A stretch of DNA of 38,613 bases. It comes from a virus. The number at the start of each line of letters is the position of its first letter. The stretch's first letter is position 1. A program made the position numbers and the translations under genes. The notes under the pieces are model-generated. The model saw only the letters and a program-made list of their open reading frames with translations. It did no database searches and was not told the origin of the DNA. Below are positions 18,861 to 27,871 of this stretch, piece after piece. The DNA is taken from positions 1-38,613 of IMG/VR virus record IMGVR_UViG_3300032316_000623; one strand, 5' to 3'.

Positions 18861-20875
18861 TGCATAGACCCCGCTTCAATAGACCCAGCAGATAGCAAAC
18901 CCTGCACAGCACGTCTTTGACGCCTATTCGATTTATTGGATTGCTGATTAGCTTTCTTCAACAATTCAGCTAAATCAACATTTCCATTTGACAGATAGAG
19001 CTTAGCAAGTTGCTCTCTAACTGCCGGTGTATTGCCGCCGCCATAGGTGGAAATAAACTGACCGCCAGATGATAAAGCGCCTTTGACATTACCAGAAACA
19101 AGCTGGCCCAAGGCTGAGAACAATCTAGGGTCAATACCAGCGCCAGCCATATCGGCTTGGTTCTCAGCAGTGCGTGAGCCACCTAAAGCCATATTGCGCG
19201 TTCTAGCCATCGTGTTTTCTAAATCTAATCGACGGCGAATTTCACTAGGTGAGTTTGGCTGTGATGGCCCTTGATATAGGGACATAGCCTCAAGCTCGTT
19301 TTGTGTCTTAGGATTAATTAAATTATTAGCGTTATTGGTTCCCTCAGACCTTCTTTGAATTGCGGATAGTTTATTATCCGCATAACCTAACCTTGCGCCA
19401 ACCTTCTGAGCATCCGTTAAGTCATTAAAGGCAGCTATATTATCTTCGTATCTTCCACTGCCAGCCATTTGCTTACCAAGGCCAATGGCCTGGTCAATGC
19501 TTGCTGGGCCAGCATATAACGCATCTGCTGTAGCGTAACCTGGGAACATTTGCTTTAAATCGCTATCAAGAGCTTGACGCATCTTGAGAACTGATTTGCC
19601 GTAAGCATCTAATACGAGCCTACCTGATGTCTTATCCCGATATTGTTCCAACATATCATCAAGGCCAATTTTCATAGCTTGATAATTTTTGAAATTAAAT
19701 GAATTTAGCCCAGCATCATTAGCGCGTTGAGTTTCTCGTAACGTGTAGCCCGATAAATCCTCGCCAGCAGCAATGGCGTTGTTTCTCTGTATCTGAATGC
19801 CCTTCTTAAGAGCGTCTTGCATCAACGGCTCTTTAAGAAAGTTCTCAACCTTTGGGGTAATCTGAGTAGGGTATTCTGGGATAGCTTTATAAAACGGCTC
19901 AGACTGTTGCCGAGCCTGGTCTATGAATGCTTCACCAGCTTGCTTGGCTGTTCTGTCGGCCCCTAAAGCCTCGTCAAACAGATTAGCTATTCTTCCAGCT
20001 TGTCCAGCTTGCCTTTGGTCTAAAAAGTTAGTGGCAAATTCTCTACCTGGCCCACTGGCCCCAGCGGCTGTGTAAAGGCGTCGTTGACCTTCCTTACCTA
20101 AAACGTCTGCCAAGGTAACAGGAATGCCAGCTGCATTTGCGCTATCTATTTCTAGCTTCACTTGATCTAAGGATTTACCAGACGACCTTAAGTCCTCGGC
20201 AAATTTAGCTACAGCTGCTGATTGAGGGTCTCTAGCTGCTAGGATATTAGAAAGAGGCTTGGCAGCGGCTACTTTTATACCCTCGGCAGCTAACGGTAAT
20301 GCGCCACCTAATGCAGCGCCAGCTACGCCGCCAGAGAAGGCTTTCCGTAAGCGGTCGTTAATTCCATCGCCTTCACCAGCGCCAGAAACTGCGCCGTATC
20401 CAGCGCCTTCTAAAGCCCCTGCACGCGCCATCTGACCAAGGGTCTGACCACCCTTCAACAAAGTAAGGCCGCTTCTAGCCGCGCCAACGCCTGTGCCTAA
20501 TCCACCAGCGAACTCGGCTGCTGTGCCTAAAGCCCCAGTATTACTGTCTGCTTGTTTTAGCCGCTCATCTTCAAAGGCTTTCTCGTATTTTAGTCTTTCG
20601 TTAAAGCCCATCTGAGAGCCTGGCTGCATGAGCGTCCCGATACCAGCCCTAGCGTAAGCTTGCGCATCATCATACCAGCCAAGTGTCTGCCCTTGTGCAA
20701 ATTTACGTTTGTAGTCGTCCATAGGGCCGTATAGATCAGGATTTTGCTTCAGCCTTTCCTGCGCAGCTGCGTGATATTTATCTAGATGCGGAACGGCCTG
20801 TAGCGCAGACGCTTGATCTTCAGCGTCAATCTCAAATTTGCGCCCATCATCAAGTTCTATCTGGAAGGTTGGCAT
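18857..20875 (-). CDS. Large DNA-ejection / internal virion protein (672 aa)
   Basis: The N-terminus is MPTFQIELDDGRKFEIDAED, a motif typical of phage ejection proteins. Residues about 110-200 are Gly/Ala-rich with glycine-zipper-like membrane-active stretches (AGGLGTGVGAARSG and SGGVAGAALGGALPL). The rest is long helices. Such proteins are carried in the head and expelled to help DNA cross the envelope. Length, position at the end of the virion block and the upstream ejection genes support the call. Confidence 0.8.
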   Translation of the reverse strand: MPTFQIELDDGRKFEIDAEDQASALQAVPHLDKYHAAAQERLKQNPDLYGPMDDYKRKFAQGQTLGWYDDAQAYARAGIGTLMQPGSQMGFNERLKYEKAFEDERLKQADSNTGALGTAAEFAGGLGTGVGAARSGLTLLKGGQTLGQMARAGALEGAGYGAVSGAGEGDGINDRLRKAFSGGVAGAALGGALPLAAEGIKVAAAKPLSNILAARDPQSAAVAKFAEDLRSSGKSLDQVKLEIDSANAAGIPVTLADVLGKEGQRRLYTAAGASGPGREFATNFLDQRQAGQAGRIANLFDEALGADRTAKQAGEAFIDQARQQSEPFYKAIPEYPTQITPKVENFLKEPLMQDALKKGIQIQRNNAIAAGEDLSGYTLRETQRANDAGLNSFNFKNYQAMKIGLDDMLEQYRDKTSGRLVLDAYGKSVLKMRQALDSDLKQMFPGYATADALYAGPASIDQAIGLGKQMAGSGRYEDNIAAFNDLTDAQKVGARLGYADNKLSAIQRRSEGTNNANNLINPKTQNELEAMSLYQGPSQPNSPSEIRRRLDLENTMARTRNMALGGSRTAENQADMAGAGIDPRLFSALGQLVSGNVKGALSSGGQFISTYGGGNTPAVREQLAKLYLSNGNVDLAELLKKANQQSNKSNRRQRRAVQGLLSAGSIEAGSMQ

Positions 20876-20889
20876 ATCAAGCCTTTCAA

Positions 20890-22041
20890 TTACTGTATCT
20901 GACGAATGCTTTTGACGCCTGGAATGGATGCGCTACTATTATTTTCAGTTGGCCCTTGGCGAGTATATTTGCTCATCAAATCGTTATTTGTCTTGTCAAA
21001 CAACTCACGAAGCCCCTTACGGTCAGCAGGACTAGAGGCACCAATAAAGCCCTCAATTATGAAACGCTGACGAGCCACCTTGTCTCTTAATTGCTCTGGT
21101 GTATCGCCAGGCTGTGGAATAACTCTTCGAATTTCATCTTGAATTTCTGGATCGTTTATTGTCGCGCCGGATTTGTTTCGTAGGATTGCATCAGTCATAG
21201 CGCTGGATGCAGCATCAGCAGACCGATAGTCATTAGATGACCAAGGGCTGCTAAAGTAAGGTATGTTATTTGCTAACTGTTGCGATCTGCTTGTCAGTGC
21301 ATACTGATATTCTGGGTCAGCTAACTTTTTGTAGGCATCAATACTTTGAAGCGCAAATTGATTGCCCTTAACCTCTTCAGCAGTTTTCTTGGGCTCTTCA
21401 GCTGTTCCCTTACCAGCGCCGCCTATTGGCATTACTTCGGCGCTTCCTGGCGTAGCCCATCCCTTACCGCCACCTGGCAAGTCAACCATTTGAGGCGTGG
21501 GGCTTGTTTTACCTGAGTTTAAATAATGCTGTATCTGCGCATCTTTTAATTGCGCATCTCTTGGGTCTTGCGTTGCCTTCTTCACATATATTTCTTGAAG
21601 CTGCTCTGGTGTTAAATAGCTGGCAGCTTTCTCATCAAACCCAAGCTGTCTAGCTAGGTCTGGCGCATTTGCTCTAAGCTGCTCTTGACGCGCTAACGTG
21701 TCCTGCGCTGCTTGACCCTGCATATTCATCAGCCGAGCTTGTGCAGCTGTCATTGCATCACGCTGAGCGCCGTCCATATACTGAGGCGCCTGAGCAAGGA
21801 TAGTGGCTCTTTGTGCTGGTGTTAGCTGCTGGCTGGAAGCTAACAACAACATGCCAAGATTGCCTAACTTATCAAACTGAGCTTGACGCAAATCGTCTTG
21901 ATACATCTGACCTAGCGTTGGCTCAGCGATAGTAGATGTATTAGCCATAGTTGCACCTGGCAACTGAAGTGGTTGGCCACTATTATTTGTATCAAACGGG
22001 TTATAGCCAAACATCCGCGTGGCGAAGTCCATCAGTGCCAT
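20890..22041 (-). CDS. Ejection / internal virion protein (383 aa)
   Basis: The protein is Ala/Gln-rich and helical (GNLGMLLLASSQQLTPAQRA, then MTAAQARLMNMQGQAAQDTL), with a Gly/Lys/Glu linker near the middle. It lies between the virion transglycosylase and the large ejection protein. No enzyme motif is visible. The call is by composition and position. Confidence 0.7.
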   Translation of the reverse strand: MALMDFATRMFGYNPFDTNNSGQPLQLPGATMANTSTIAEPTLGQMYQDDLRQAQFDKLGNLGMLLLASSQQLTPAQRATILAQAPQYMDGAQRDAMTAAQARLMNMQGQAAQDTLARQEQLRANAPDLARQLGFDEKAASYLTPEQLQEIYVKKATQDPRDAQLKDAQIQHYLNSGKTSPTPQMVDLPGGGKGWATPGSAEVMPIGGAGKGTAEEPKKTAEEVKGNQFALQSIDAYKKLADPEYQYALTSRSQQLANNIPYFSSPWSSNDYRSADAASSAMTDAILRNKSGATINDPEIQDEIRRVIPQPGDTPEQLRDKVARQRFIIEGFIGASSPADRKGLRELFDKTNNDLMSKYTRQGPTENNSSASIPGVKSIRQIQ

Positions 22042-22051
22042 TATTAGCCTC

Positions 22052-22714
22052 TTATCCTAAGAGCCCGCGAGTGCGGCCACGGTTAAAACGATTAGCCTGA
22101 GGAATTGGTGCATTCATCATTTGCATTGGCGCCATTGGCGTAGGCGATAACATCTGCGCTGGCTGGTAGGCTTGCTTTAAAAGCCCCTCGCCATAGTCGC
22201 CAACCTCATTCATAGCTTGCTTGGCTTTCAGAGCCTGTGGGTCGTATCCAGCTTCAATCAATGCTGTGATTGCATTCTTTGGCTTGTCAGATGTCGTATT
22301 CACAGCCGGTGCTATATTCATAGGCTGACCAACTGCATTGTCCTGCATAGCGGCGACATGACTAGCGACAGTCCCATTGCCATCTGATGCTTTATAGTGT
22401 CCTGGCGAACCAGCATTCACAGTTGAATAGGCATCCAGTAAACCCATCCCAGGCTTGAAGCCACGCGCATCTAAAAACTTAAATGTTGCATCAATTTGAT
22501 TGATTGCTGATGGATGCACTGTATCAACGCCGAACTGCTTACGCTCTTCTGGGCCAAATTGGATTAAGCCATAATACTGGTTATTCTTCCCACCCCAGAC
22601 ATCAGGCCTGCCACTACTTTCGTAGTTGATGACTTTTAACAAATCATCAGCGTTATAGCCTTTATCAGCAGCTTTCTGGCGAAGATATTCAATGTCTGTT
22701 TGCGCTAAATTCAT
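22052..22714 (-). CDS. Virion-associated lytic transglycosylase
   Basis: The first 120 residues form a transglycosylase-like domain with NYESSGRPDVWGG (E32) and YYGLIQFGPEERKQFG. The C-terminal 100 residues are Pro/Met/Ala-rich and probably hold it in the virion. No signal peptide is present, in contrast to the lysis transglycosylase at 18618. It would locally open the cell wall during DNA entry. Confidence 0.85.
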   Translation of the reverse strand: MNLAQTDIEYLRQKAADKGYNADDLLKVINYESSGRPDVWGGKNNQYYGLIQFGPEERKQFGVDTVHPSAINQIDATFKFLDARGFKPGMGLLDAYSTVNAGSPGHYKASDGNGTVASHVAAMQDNAVGQPMNIAPAVNTTSDKPKNAITALIEAGYDPQALKAKQAMNEVGDYGEGLLKQAYQPAQMLSPTPMAPMQMMNAPIPQANRFNRGRTRGLLG

Positions 22715-22718
22715 TGGG

Positions 22719-25043
22719 CTATCTTCCTAATGGCTGCCAGCCAAGGCCAGAAGCGGCACGTAATCCAGTAAGGCCAGCACCTAGTAAGCCAGCAAGCGGG
22801 CTGCTGCTTGTTGGTTGATATGGCTGCCCCTGTAAGCCGAATGAACTTCCTGTTGTTGTCTGGCCATATGGCGTCTGGCCAAGCGCTTGAAGGCGTAATG
22901 TAATCGGGTCAAGCATTGCAGAGCGTTGGTCAGCGATAGCTTGTTGAGCCGCTGTAATTTGGTTTTGCCTCTGATTTTGAAGCAACCCACCCGCATCAAT
23001 CCCAGCATTAGCGCCTTGAAGAAACGCCTGCTGTCCGGCTCCGGCTAAATCGCCAAGAGTGCGGGATGTATCTAGGCCAAGATTTGCAAATTGATTGCCG
23101 AGATTGCCAAGCAATCCAGCGCCTGACTGAGTAAGCTGAGCATTGTTAAGACCAAGAGAACCTAAAGCATTATAAGCATTTTGGTTTTGTTGCTGCTGTT
23201 GTAAACCTAGATTAGCATTAGAAAGCTGACGCTGTTGCTCTAACTGCATACCTTGTAAGGCAGCATTTTGATTAGACCGCTGAGCATCAAGGTTCATTCC
23301 AGCTTTCTGAAGAGAAAAACCGGCATTCGCCTGCTGAGCAGCTTGCAATCGTTGAGCTTCGTTTTGTGCTAGATTTGCGTTTGATAGTTGATTTTGGCTT
23401 ACCTGGCCAAAGTTTTGCATAGCTAAAGATGCGTTCGCCTGCTGTGCAGCTCTTAACGCAGCCATATCCTGCAATTGCATTCCAGCATTGGCTTGCTGAG
23501 CATTTTGCATTTGAGAGTTATTTTGTAATGCAGCGCCCATATTTGCTTGCTGAGCATTTTGCATAGCTTGATAATTTTGTAATGCCGCCGACTGATTAGC
23601 CTGACCTGCCGTAATGTCTTGACCGCGGCCTTGCAATCCAAAGCCTGCGTTAGCTTGTTGAGCGTCTATATTTTGGCCTCTATTTTGCAATCCAAGCTGG
23701 CCAAGCGTGTTAGCAGCGCTAATACCAAAATTTGCATTATTAAGACCAAGATTACCAAGTGTATTTGCTGCGTTTACACCAAACGACCCCGTGTCAATTC
23801 CAAGGCTTCCAAGTCTTGAAGCAGCATCGGCTGAAAGCTGAGCAGCGTTCTGGCGCACACCAGCACCTTGAAGACCTGCCGACTGATTAGCCATCTGAGC
23901 TTGAAGATTTCTAGCTTGATCGGACTGCAACGCAGCTTGAGCCTGACTAAATCCCTGGCTTCTTAGGTTAGCGTCAAGATTTGCTGCCTTACTGCCAAAT
24001 TCAGCATTTGTAACAGCATCTTGTAACGCTTGGCGAGAGCCGCCAAGAGCTTTTGATGCAATCGCACCGTCAGCATTTTGATTAAGCGTATTGGCACGCT
24101 GCTTATCAAGAGTGCGAAGTGAGGCGTTTACAACATTGTCTATGTATGGGTTGAGGTAGTCGTTAATATTACCCTGGGGCAATGTCTGAGAAGAAACACT
24201 ATCTGGTGTAAACTGCTGCATTCCGCGAGCATCAGAGATAGTATTTTTAAGCGAATTAAACGCAGTTCCAGTTGTTTCGTAAACTGGGTTATACGATGAG
24301 CCTATGCTATCCATAGCGCCAGCAACAGACTTTACGCCGCCAGAAACTGGATCATAAATCTGTCCGATCATACCTTGAGATTGTTGTGTCGGATCACTGC
24401 CTGGGGATATTGGCGTAAATCCCTGACCAGATAAATTTATTCTATCGTAACCAGACCCAGAACTATCGACCTGTGTGTAGTTTGTTTTTGATGTGTCAAC
24501 TGGATTAAAGTTACCAATCGACTGACCAATAGGACTATAATCAGCACCACGTGTGTTTACGTTGTTATATCCACTACTGCCATAAGAAAGCGGATCGTAT
24601 CCACCAGTTGCATTTACGTCTTTATAGGTTCCAGTATATCCAACAGGATTATAAGCCTGACCAACAGATGACTGAAGGCCAGACATCGCTGACTGCACAG
24701 ATGATGGATTTATGGAAGACCCAGCTAGTGACATGGCATTTTGGAAGGCAGGCGCAGCGCCTCTCAATGCGCCAGCTGCAATACCAGATGCGGCATTAAA
24801 CTGCCCTGTAGTAGATCCTACATTTTGATTAATTGCATCAATGGCAGACAACTGGCCTGGCGTCATATCAGCAACGCGCTGACCAGTGTATGGGCCTGGC
24901 AGTCTACCAGATATATCATTAGCCATACGCAGATTTTCTTGCGCGGCTTGATCCACCCAAGAGGGAAGAGAAACAGTGCTAGAAGATTGCTGCTGCTGCG
25001 GGATCATCATAATTGATGGTGAGCCGCCAGATGACTTACCCAT
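22719..25043 (-). CDS. Gln/Asn-rich repetitive virion protein (774 aa)
   Basis: The N-terminal third contains YNPV/YDPL-type repeats (such as SSVGQAYNPVGYTGTYKDVN). The middle (about residues 360-640) is a long array of irregular 15-20 residue units around AQQANAGxxLQ. The C-terminus is Gly/Gln-rich. It is probably an elongated helical structural or ejection protein. It lies between the T7 gp13-like gene and the virion transglycosylase. No enzymatic domain is seen. Confidence 0.75.
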   Translation of the reverse strand: MGKSSGGSPSIMMIPQQQQSSSTVSLPSWVDQAAQENLRMANDISGRLPGPYTGQRVADMTPGQLSAIDAINQNVGSTTGQFNAASGIAAGALRGAAPAFQNAMSLAGSSINPSSVQSAMSGLQSSVGQAYNPVGYTGTYKDVNATGGYDPLSYGSSGYNNVNTRGADYSPIGQSIGNFNPVDTSKTNYTQVDSSGSGYDRINLSGQGFTPISPGSDPTQQSQGMIGQIYDPVSGGVKSVAGAMDSIGSSYNPVYETTGTAFNSLKNTISDARGMQQFTPDSVSSQTLPQGNINDYLNPYIDNVVNASLRTLDKQRANTLNQNADGAIASKALGGSRQALQDAVTNAEFGSKAANLDANLRSQGFSQAQAALQSDQARNLQAQMANQSAGLQGAGVRQNAAQLSADAASRLGSLGIDTGSFGVNAANTLGNLGLNNANFGISAANTLGQLGLQNRGQNIDAQQANAGFGLQGRGQDITAGQANQSAALQNYQAMQNAQQANMGAALQNNSQMQNAQQANAGMQLQDMAALRAAQQANASLAMQNFGQVSQNQLSNANLAQNEAQRLQAAQQANAGFSLQKAGMNLDAQRSNQNAALQGMQLEQQRQLSNANLGLQQQQQNQNAYNALGSLGLNNAQLTQSGAGLLGNLGNQFANLGLDTSRTLGDLAGAGQQAFLQGANAGIDAGGLLQNQRQNQITAAQQAIADQRSAMLDPITLRLQALGQTPYGQTTTGSSFGLQGQPYQPTSSSPLAGLLGAGLTGLRAASGLGWQPLGR

Positions 25044-25410
25044 TTTTCCCTACCTCGTTTATGAATAATGTGTGAGTAGGCTTCCAGCCATATTTAGGCA
25101 GAACTGTTTTCCACCCATGCCGCCCAAGCGTCTGCATCCAAGAGCAGCCACTTTTCTCAGCAAACTCATTTAAGTCTTTTTGCAGAGCCATAAGAGATAA
25201 ATCACCGACAGCTAGAAATACGTTTAAGTATTTAGCCCTCGGTGTCGTTGCTATCTCTGTTAAGACGAAACTATTACCGTGGACGAAGCATTGCATCTCA
25301 CCTCGCGCCACGGCGTGCTGAATATCTTCTATCGTATGTGTGTTGCCTGCTAATTTAAGCGCTTTAGATAAGCGCCTCTGCAATACCTCAGATCCTGTCT
25401 TTACCGTCAT
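25036..25410 (-). CDS. GNAT-fold-like internal virion protein (T7 gp13-like)
   Basis: The 124-aa protein has the pattern QCFVHGNSFVLTEI, LNVFLAVGDLSLMALQKDL and GCSWMQTLGRHGWKTVLPKYGWK, which recurs in small podovirus proteins located next to ejection genes. It appears to be a degenerate acetyltransferase fold used structurally or in assembly. It overlaps the previous gene by 23 bases. Confidence 0.7.
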   Translation of the reverse strand: MTVKTGSEVLQRRLSKALKLAGNTHTIEDIQHAVARGEMQCFVHGNSFVLTEIATTPRAKYLNVFLAVGDLSLMALQKDLNEFAEKSGCSWMQTLGRHGWKTVLPKYGWKPTHTLFINEVGKNG

Positions 25411-25606
25411 TCAACACTACACTTAATACGCCAGCATTAGAGACAGTGACTTGATAGACCTTACCATTTGGCGCTTGTAGTAATACCCTTGGGGCAGCTT
25501 CGTCTTTGCTTACGGTTAATAGAAATGATCTTTTTACCGCATCAAGGATTTGCGCAAATGTGCCTGAATTATAGCTAACCGGCGGTGGGGGTAGATTAAC
25601 ATTCAT
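25388..25606 (-). CDS. Hypothetical virion-region protein (72 aa)
   Basis: The start used is the ATG at 25606, which overlaps the true stop of the frameshifted gp10-like gene (ATGA). An upstream in-frame start at 25654 lies inside that gene. The product begins MNVNLPPPPVSYNSGTFAQI and is beta-rich (VYQVTVSNAGVLSVVL). No function is assigned; it is often seen as a short gene after hub proteins. Confidence 0.7.
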   Translation of the reverse strand: MNVNLPPPPVSYNSGTFAQILDAVKRSFLLTVSKDEAAPRVLLQAPNGKVYQVTVSNAGVLSVVLNDGKDRI

Positions 25607-27119
25607 CTGCCGGTTCCCTGCTCTACGTTGAAGCGCATTGAGCCGATAGACCAATCAATATCCTTAGTCGCCTCAATCCGGATACGAATATCACGCCCAC
25701 TAACTCGGCAGTCGGTATAGCCGTTTGGTCTAGGCGTGTAACTTGGCCAGACCTTCTCAGCGCCTTCCGGCGTTTGGCGAGAGTAAACTTAATCTTTAAG
25801 CTATCATAGCCGTCGCCATTGTTAGGCAAGACTTGATTGATTGTTATCCCCCTACTGCCGTCAGTTAGAGGTAACATGCCAGTTTCTGCGAATATATTAG
25901 TTCTAGGATTACCTGCATCCGTCCAGCCAAGCTCATGCTCGTATAAATGGCCGTCAGTGCCTGCCATAAATGGATGAGGATAGGTTTCACCAGATACGCC
26001 AGCAGTGCGGGATAACTCGCCCCAAGACCACCAGCCCTCGGCATAGTTATAAATGACATATCGGTTGGTTTCAGAATTTCCGACAGTTGGATAGAAAAAC
26101 CATACTTCTGGAAAAGATCCGTTATGAATAGCGTGTGCGCGACGTGGGCCGTATATCGGATCCATATTTGCAAATATATCATTAGCAATCGGGCATTCGA
26201 TTGGCTTGATATAGCCACCTTCATAAAACCAGAAGCCATTACGGCCCATCCACATTGCCTTACCACTAAACTCAGCAAACGCTGCGGGGGATAAAATAGT
26301 AGTATCAGCTATGCGCTCAATGCCGTAAATATATGGTAGCCCAACATAGCGGGCTAAATATGCCTCAGATAGTGATAGGATTAATACACCTTCTCTAACC
26401 TTAACAGCTTTAGTCAGTGGCGTGCGTGCATCCAGATCAAGATAACCAGCAGTATTCGTTGTGCTCGCCACATTCCAATCCGTATAATCCTCTCTTGATG
26501 ACCAAGCCACACGTCTTTGAGCCGCACCAGAAATGCCCGTTAAAGATGCGCCAATCGCCATACAATGGCGCTCATCAGTAACAACAACGCAGGATACACC
26601 ACCTGGGCCTGTTGTTATTTTTGTGGGCTTTGTCGTTACAGTCGACGTCACATAATAATATAAATTGCCATCAGAATTAGCTGTTAAAATTACATCTTCA
26701 CCCCAGTTACTGAATGACCAGAATGGCAGTGAAGAATAAAGCGTTGTCGTCCCTGGCCTTGCATCGCCGTATGTATAAAAGCCATATTCTAACGTGCCGT
26801 ATCCAGCAGCAGTTCCGATCTGCTCAAGCGGGACAAAGTTTGTTGGCGTGATATCGGTAAACGTCGATCCTGTATCAATGTATAGTTTAGCTTCCGAGCC
26901 GACGAGTATATGCCGAACATTAGAATTATCGCGATACATATGAATGCCACGCGCGGTGCTATCCAATGGGACAGATGTAGCACGTTGCCAGCCGCCTAAT
27001 GGACGTAGAGTTCCCGCTTGCCATCTGACAAGGTTCATGTCCCACCAGCGGCCAGACGTATCGTATGGCGTAGCGTTACGCTCAATACCAGGCGGCAGTA
27101 ATAATGTTTTAAAAGCCAT
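25603..27119 (-). CDS. P22 gp10-like tail hub / DNA stabilization protein, with a frameshift
   Basis: The N-terminal part starts MAFKTLLLPPGIERNATPYD and includes WSSREDYTDWNV and LILSLSEAYLARYVG, features of gp10-type hub proteins that plug the portal after packaging. The open frame runs to 25623, but from about 25780 the sensible continuation is in the -1 frame (RQTPEGAEKVWPSYTPRPNG to the end at 25603). There it ends exactly in an ATGA overlap with the next gene. A single missing base near 25780 restores a protein of about 505 aa. No slippery heptamer is present, so a sequence error or a real mutation is likelier than programmed shifting. Confidence 0.8.
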
Positions 27120-27133
27120 TAAATCCCGCCTAA

Positions 27134-27871
27134 TTAATTTATATAAACGGCAAATTCGCCATATCTTCCTGGCGATCCAGCACCACCAGTGCCAAAGCCA
27201 GCGCCACCAGATCCGCCCTTGCCAACAGTTACCGTAATTACAGATCCAGGCGCAGGGCCACTGCCGCCATTAACAGGGCTCAATAGTGTTACGCGGTTAA
27301 AACCGCCATTACCCCCACCGCCACCGCCAGCTAAGTTATTACCCCCACCGCCACCATTGCCACCAAGTGCAATATTGTCAGATCCAGCGCCACTTGGCGC
27401 TCTTGCGCCACTTGCTGCTCTTACACCGCCGCTACCACCAAAGGCAGTATTGAAACTACCAAATGATGTGTTCTCACCAGCAGCCCCGCCTGCACCATCG
27501 CCATTGACGAATACAAAACCATTGAATGTAGTTCCATCGCCACCAGCGCCACCACCACCAGCAGCGCGGCAATCTATTTCCATAGAATAATATAATGGCA
27601 CAGTGTATGTGATTGTATTTGTAACGCCTTGAACAGGGCTGCCAACAGTAGCTGATGATGCGGCAGCTACTGATGGAGTTACAGGTGACGTGCCCCTCTT
27701 TGCATAAAAATCAGATAGTCTTATTGTAGTAGAAGGAAATGTTCCACGAAAAGCGTTTGATTGCCAAAATATCTGCGAGCGTCTGCCGCTAAGAGATACC
27801 GATCCAGTTAAGCCAAAAGCACTGCGTATATCAGATGCCCGAATAGTTCCACTAGATGGCGTGTATGACAT
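27134..27871 (-). CDS. Glycine-rich tail-tip adhesin
   Basis: The first 60 residues (GTIRASDIRSAFGLTGSVSL, then TTIRLSDFYAKRG) are a virion attachment-type segment seen in small phage tail proteins. Residues about 105-235 are dominated by Gly runs (GGGGAGG, GGNGGGGG, GGGGGGNGG, GGSGGAGFGTGGAG) separated by short variable segments. This resembles polyglycine sandwich tips such as T4-type gp38 adhesins. It probably binds a host surface receptor. TAATG overlap with the upstream fibre gene. Confidence 0.75.
   Translation of the reverse strand: MSYTPSSGTIRASDIRSAFGLTGSVSLSGRRSQIFWQSNAFRGTFPSTTIRLSDFYAKRGTSPVTPSVAAASSATVGSPVQGVTNTITYTVPLYYSMEIDCRAAGGGGAGGDGTTFNGFVFVNGDGAGGAAGENTSFGSFNTAFGGSGGVRAASGARAPSGAGSDNIALGGNGGGGGNNLAGGGGGGNGGFNRVTLLSPVNGGSGPAPGSVITVTVGKGGSGGAGFGTGGAGSPGRYGEFAVYIN

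Noticed and set aside
25603-25790. Programmed -1 ribosomal frameshift in the gp10-like gene
   Set aside because: No X-XXY-YYZ slippery heptamer or downstream structure was found at the frame change. A missing base is simpler.
27189-27590. Proline-rich + strand reading frame of 133 codons
   Set aside because: It is the antisense of the glycine-rich adhesin gene; Gly codons read as Pro on the other strand.
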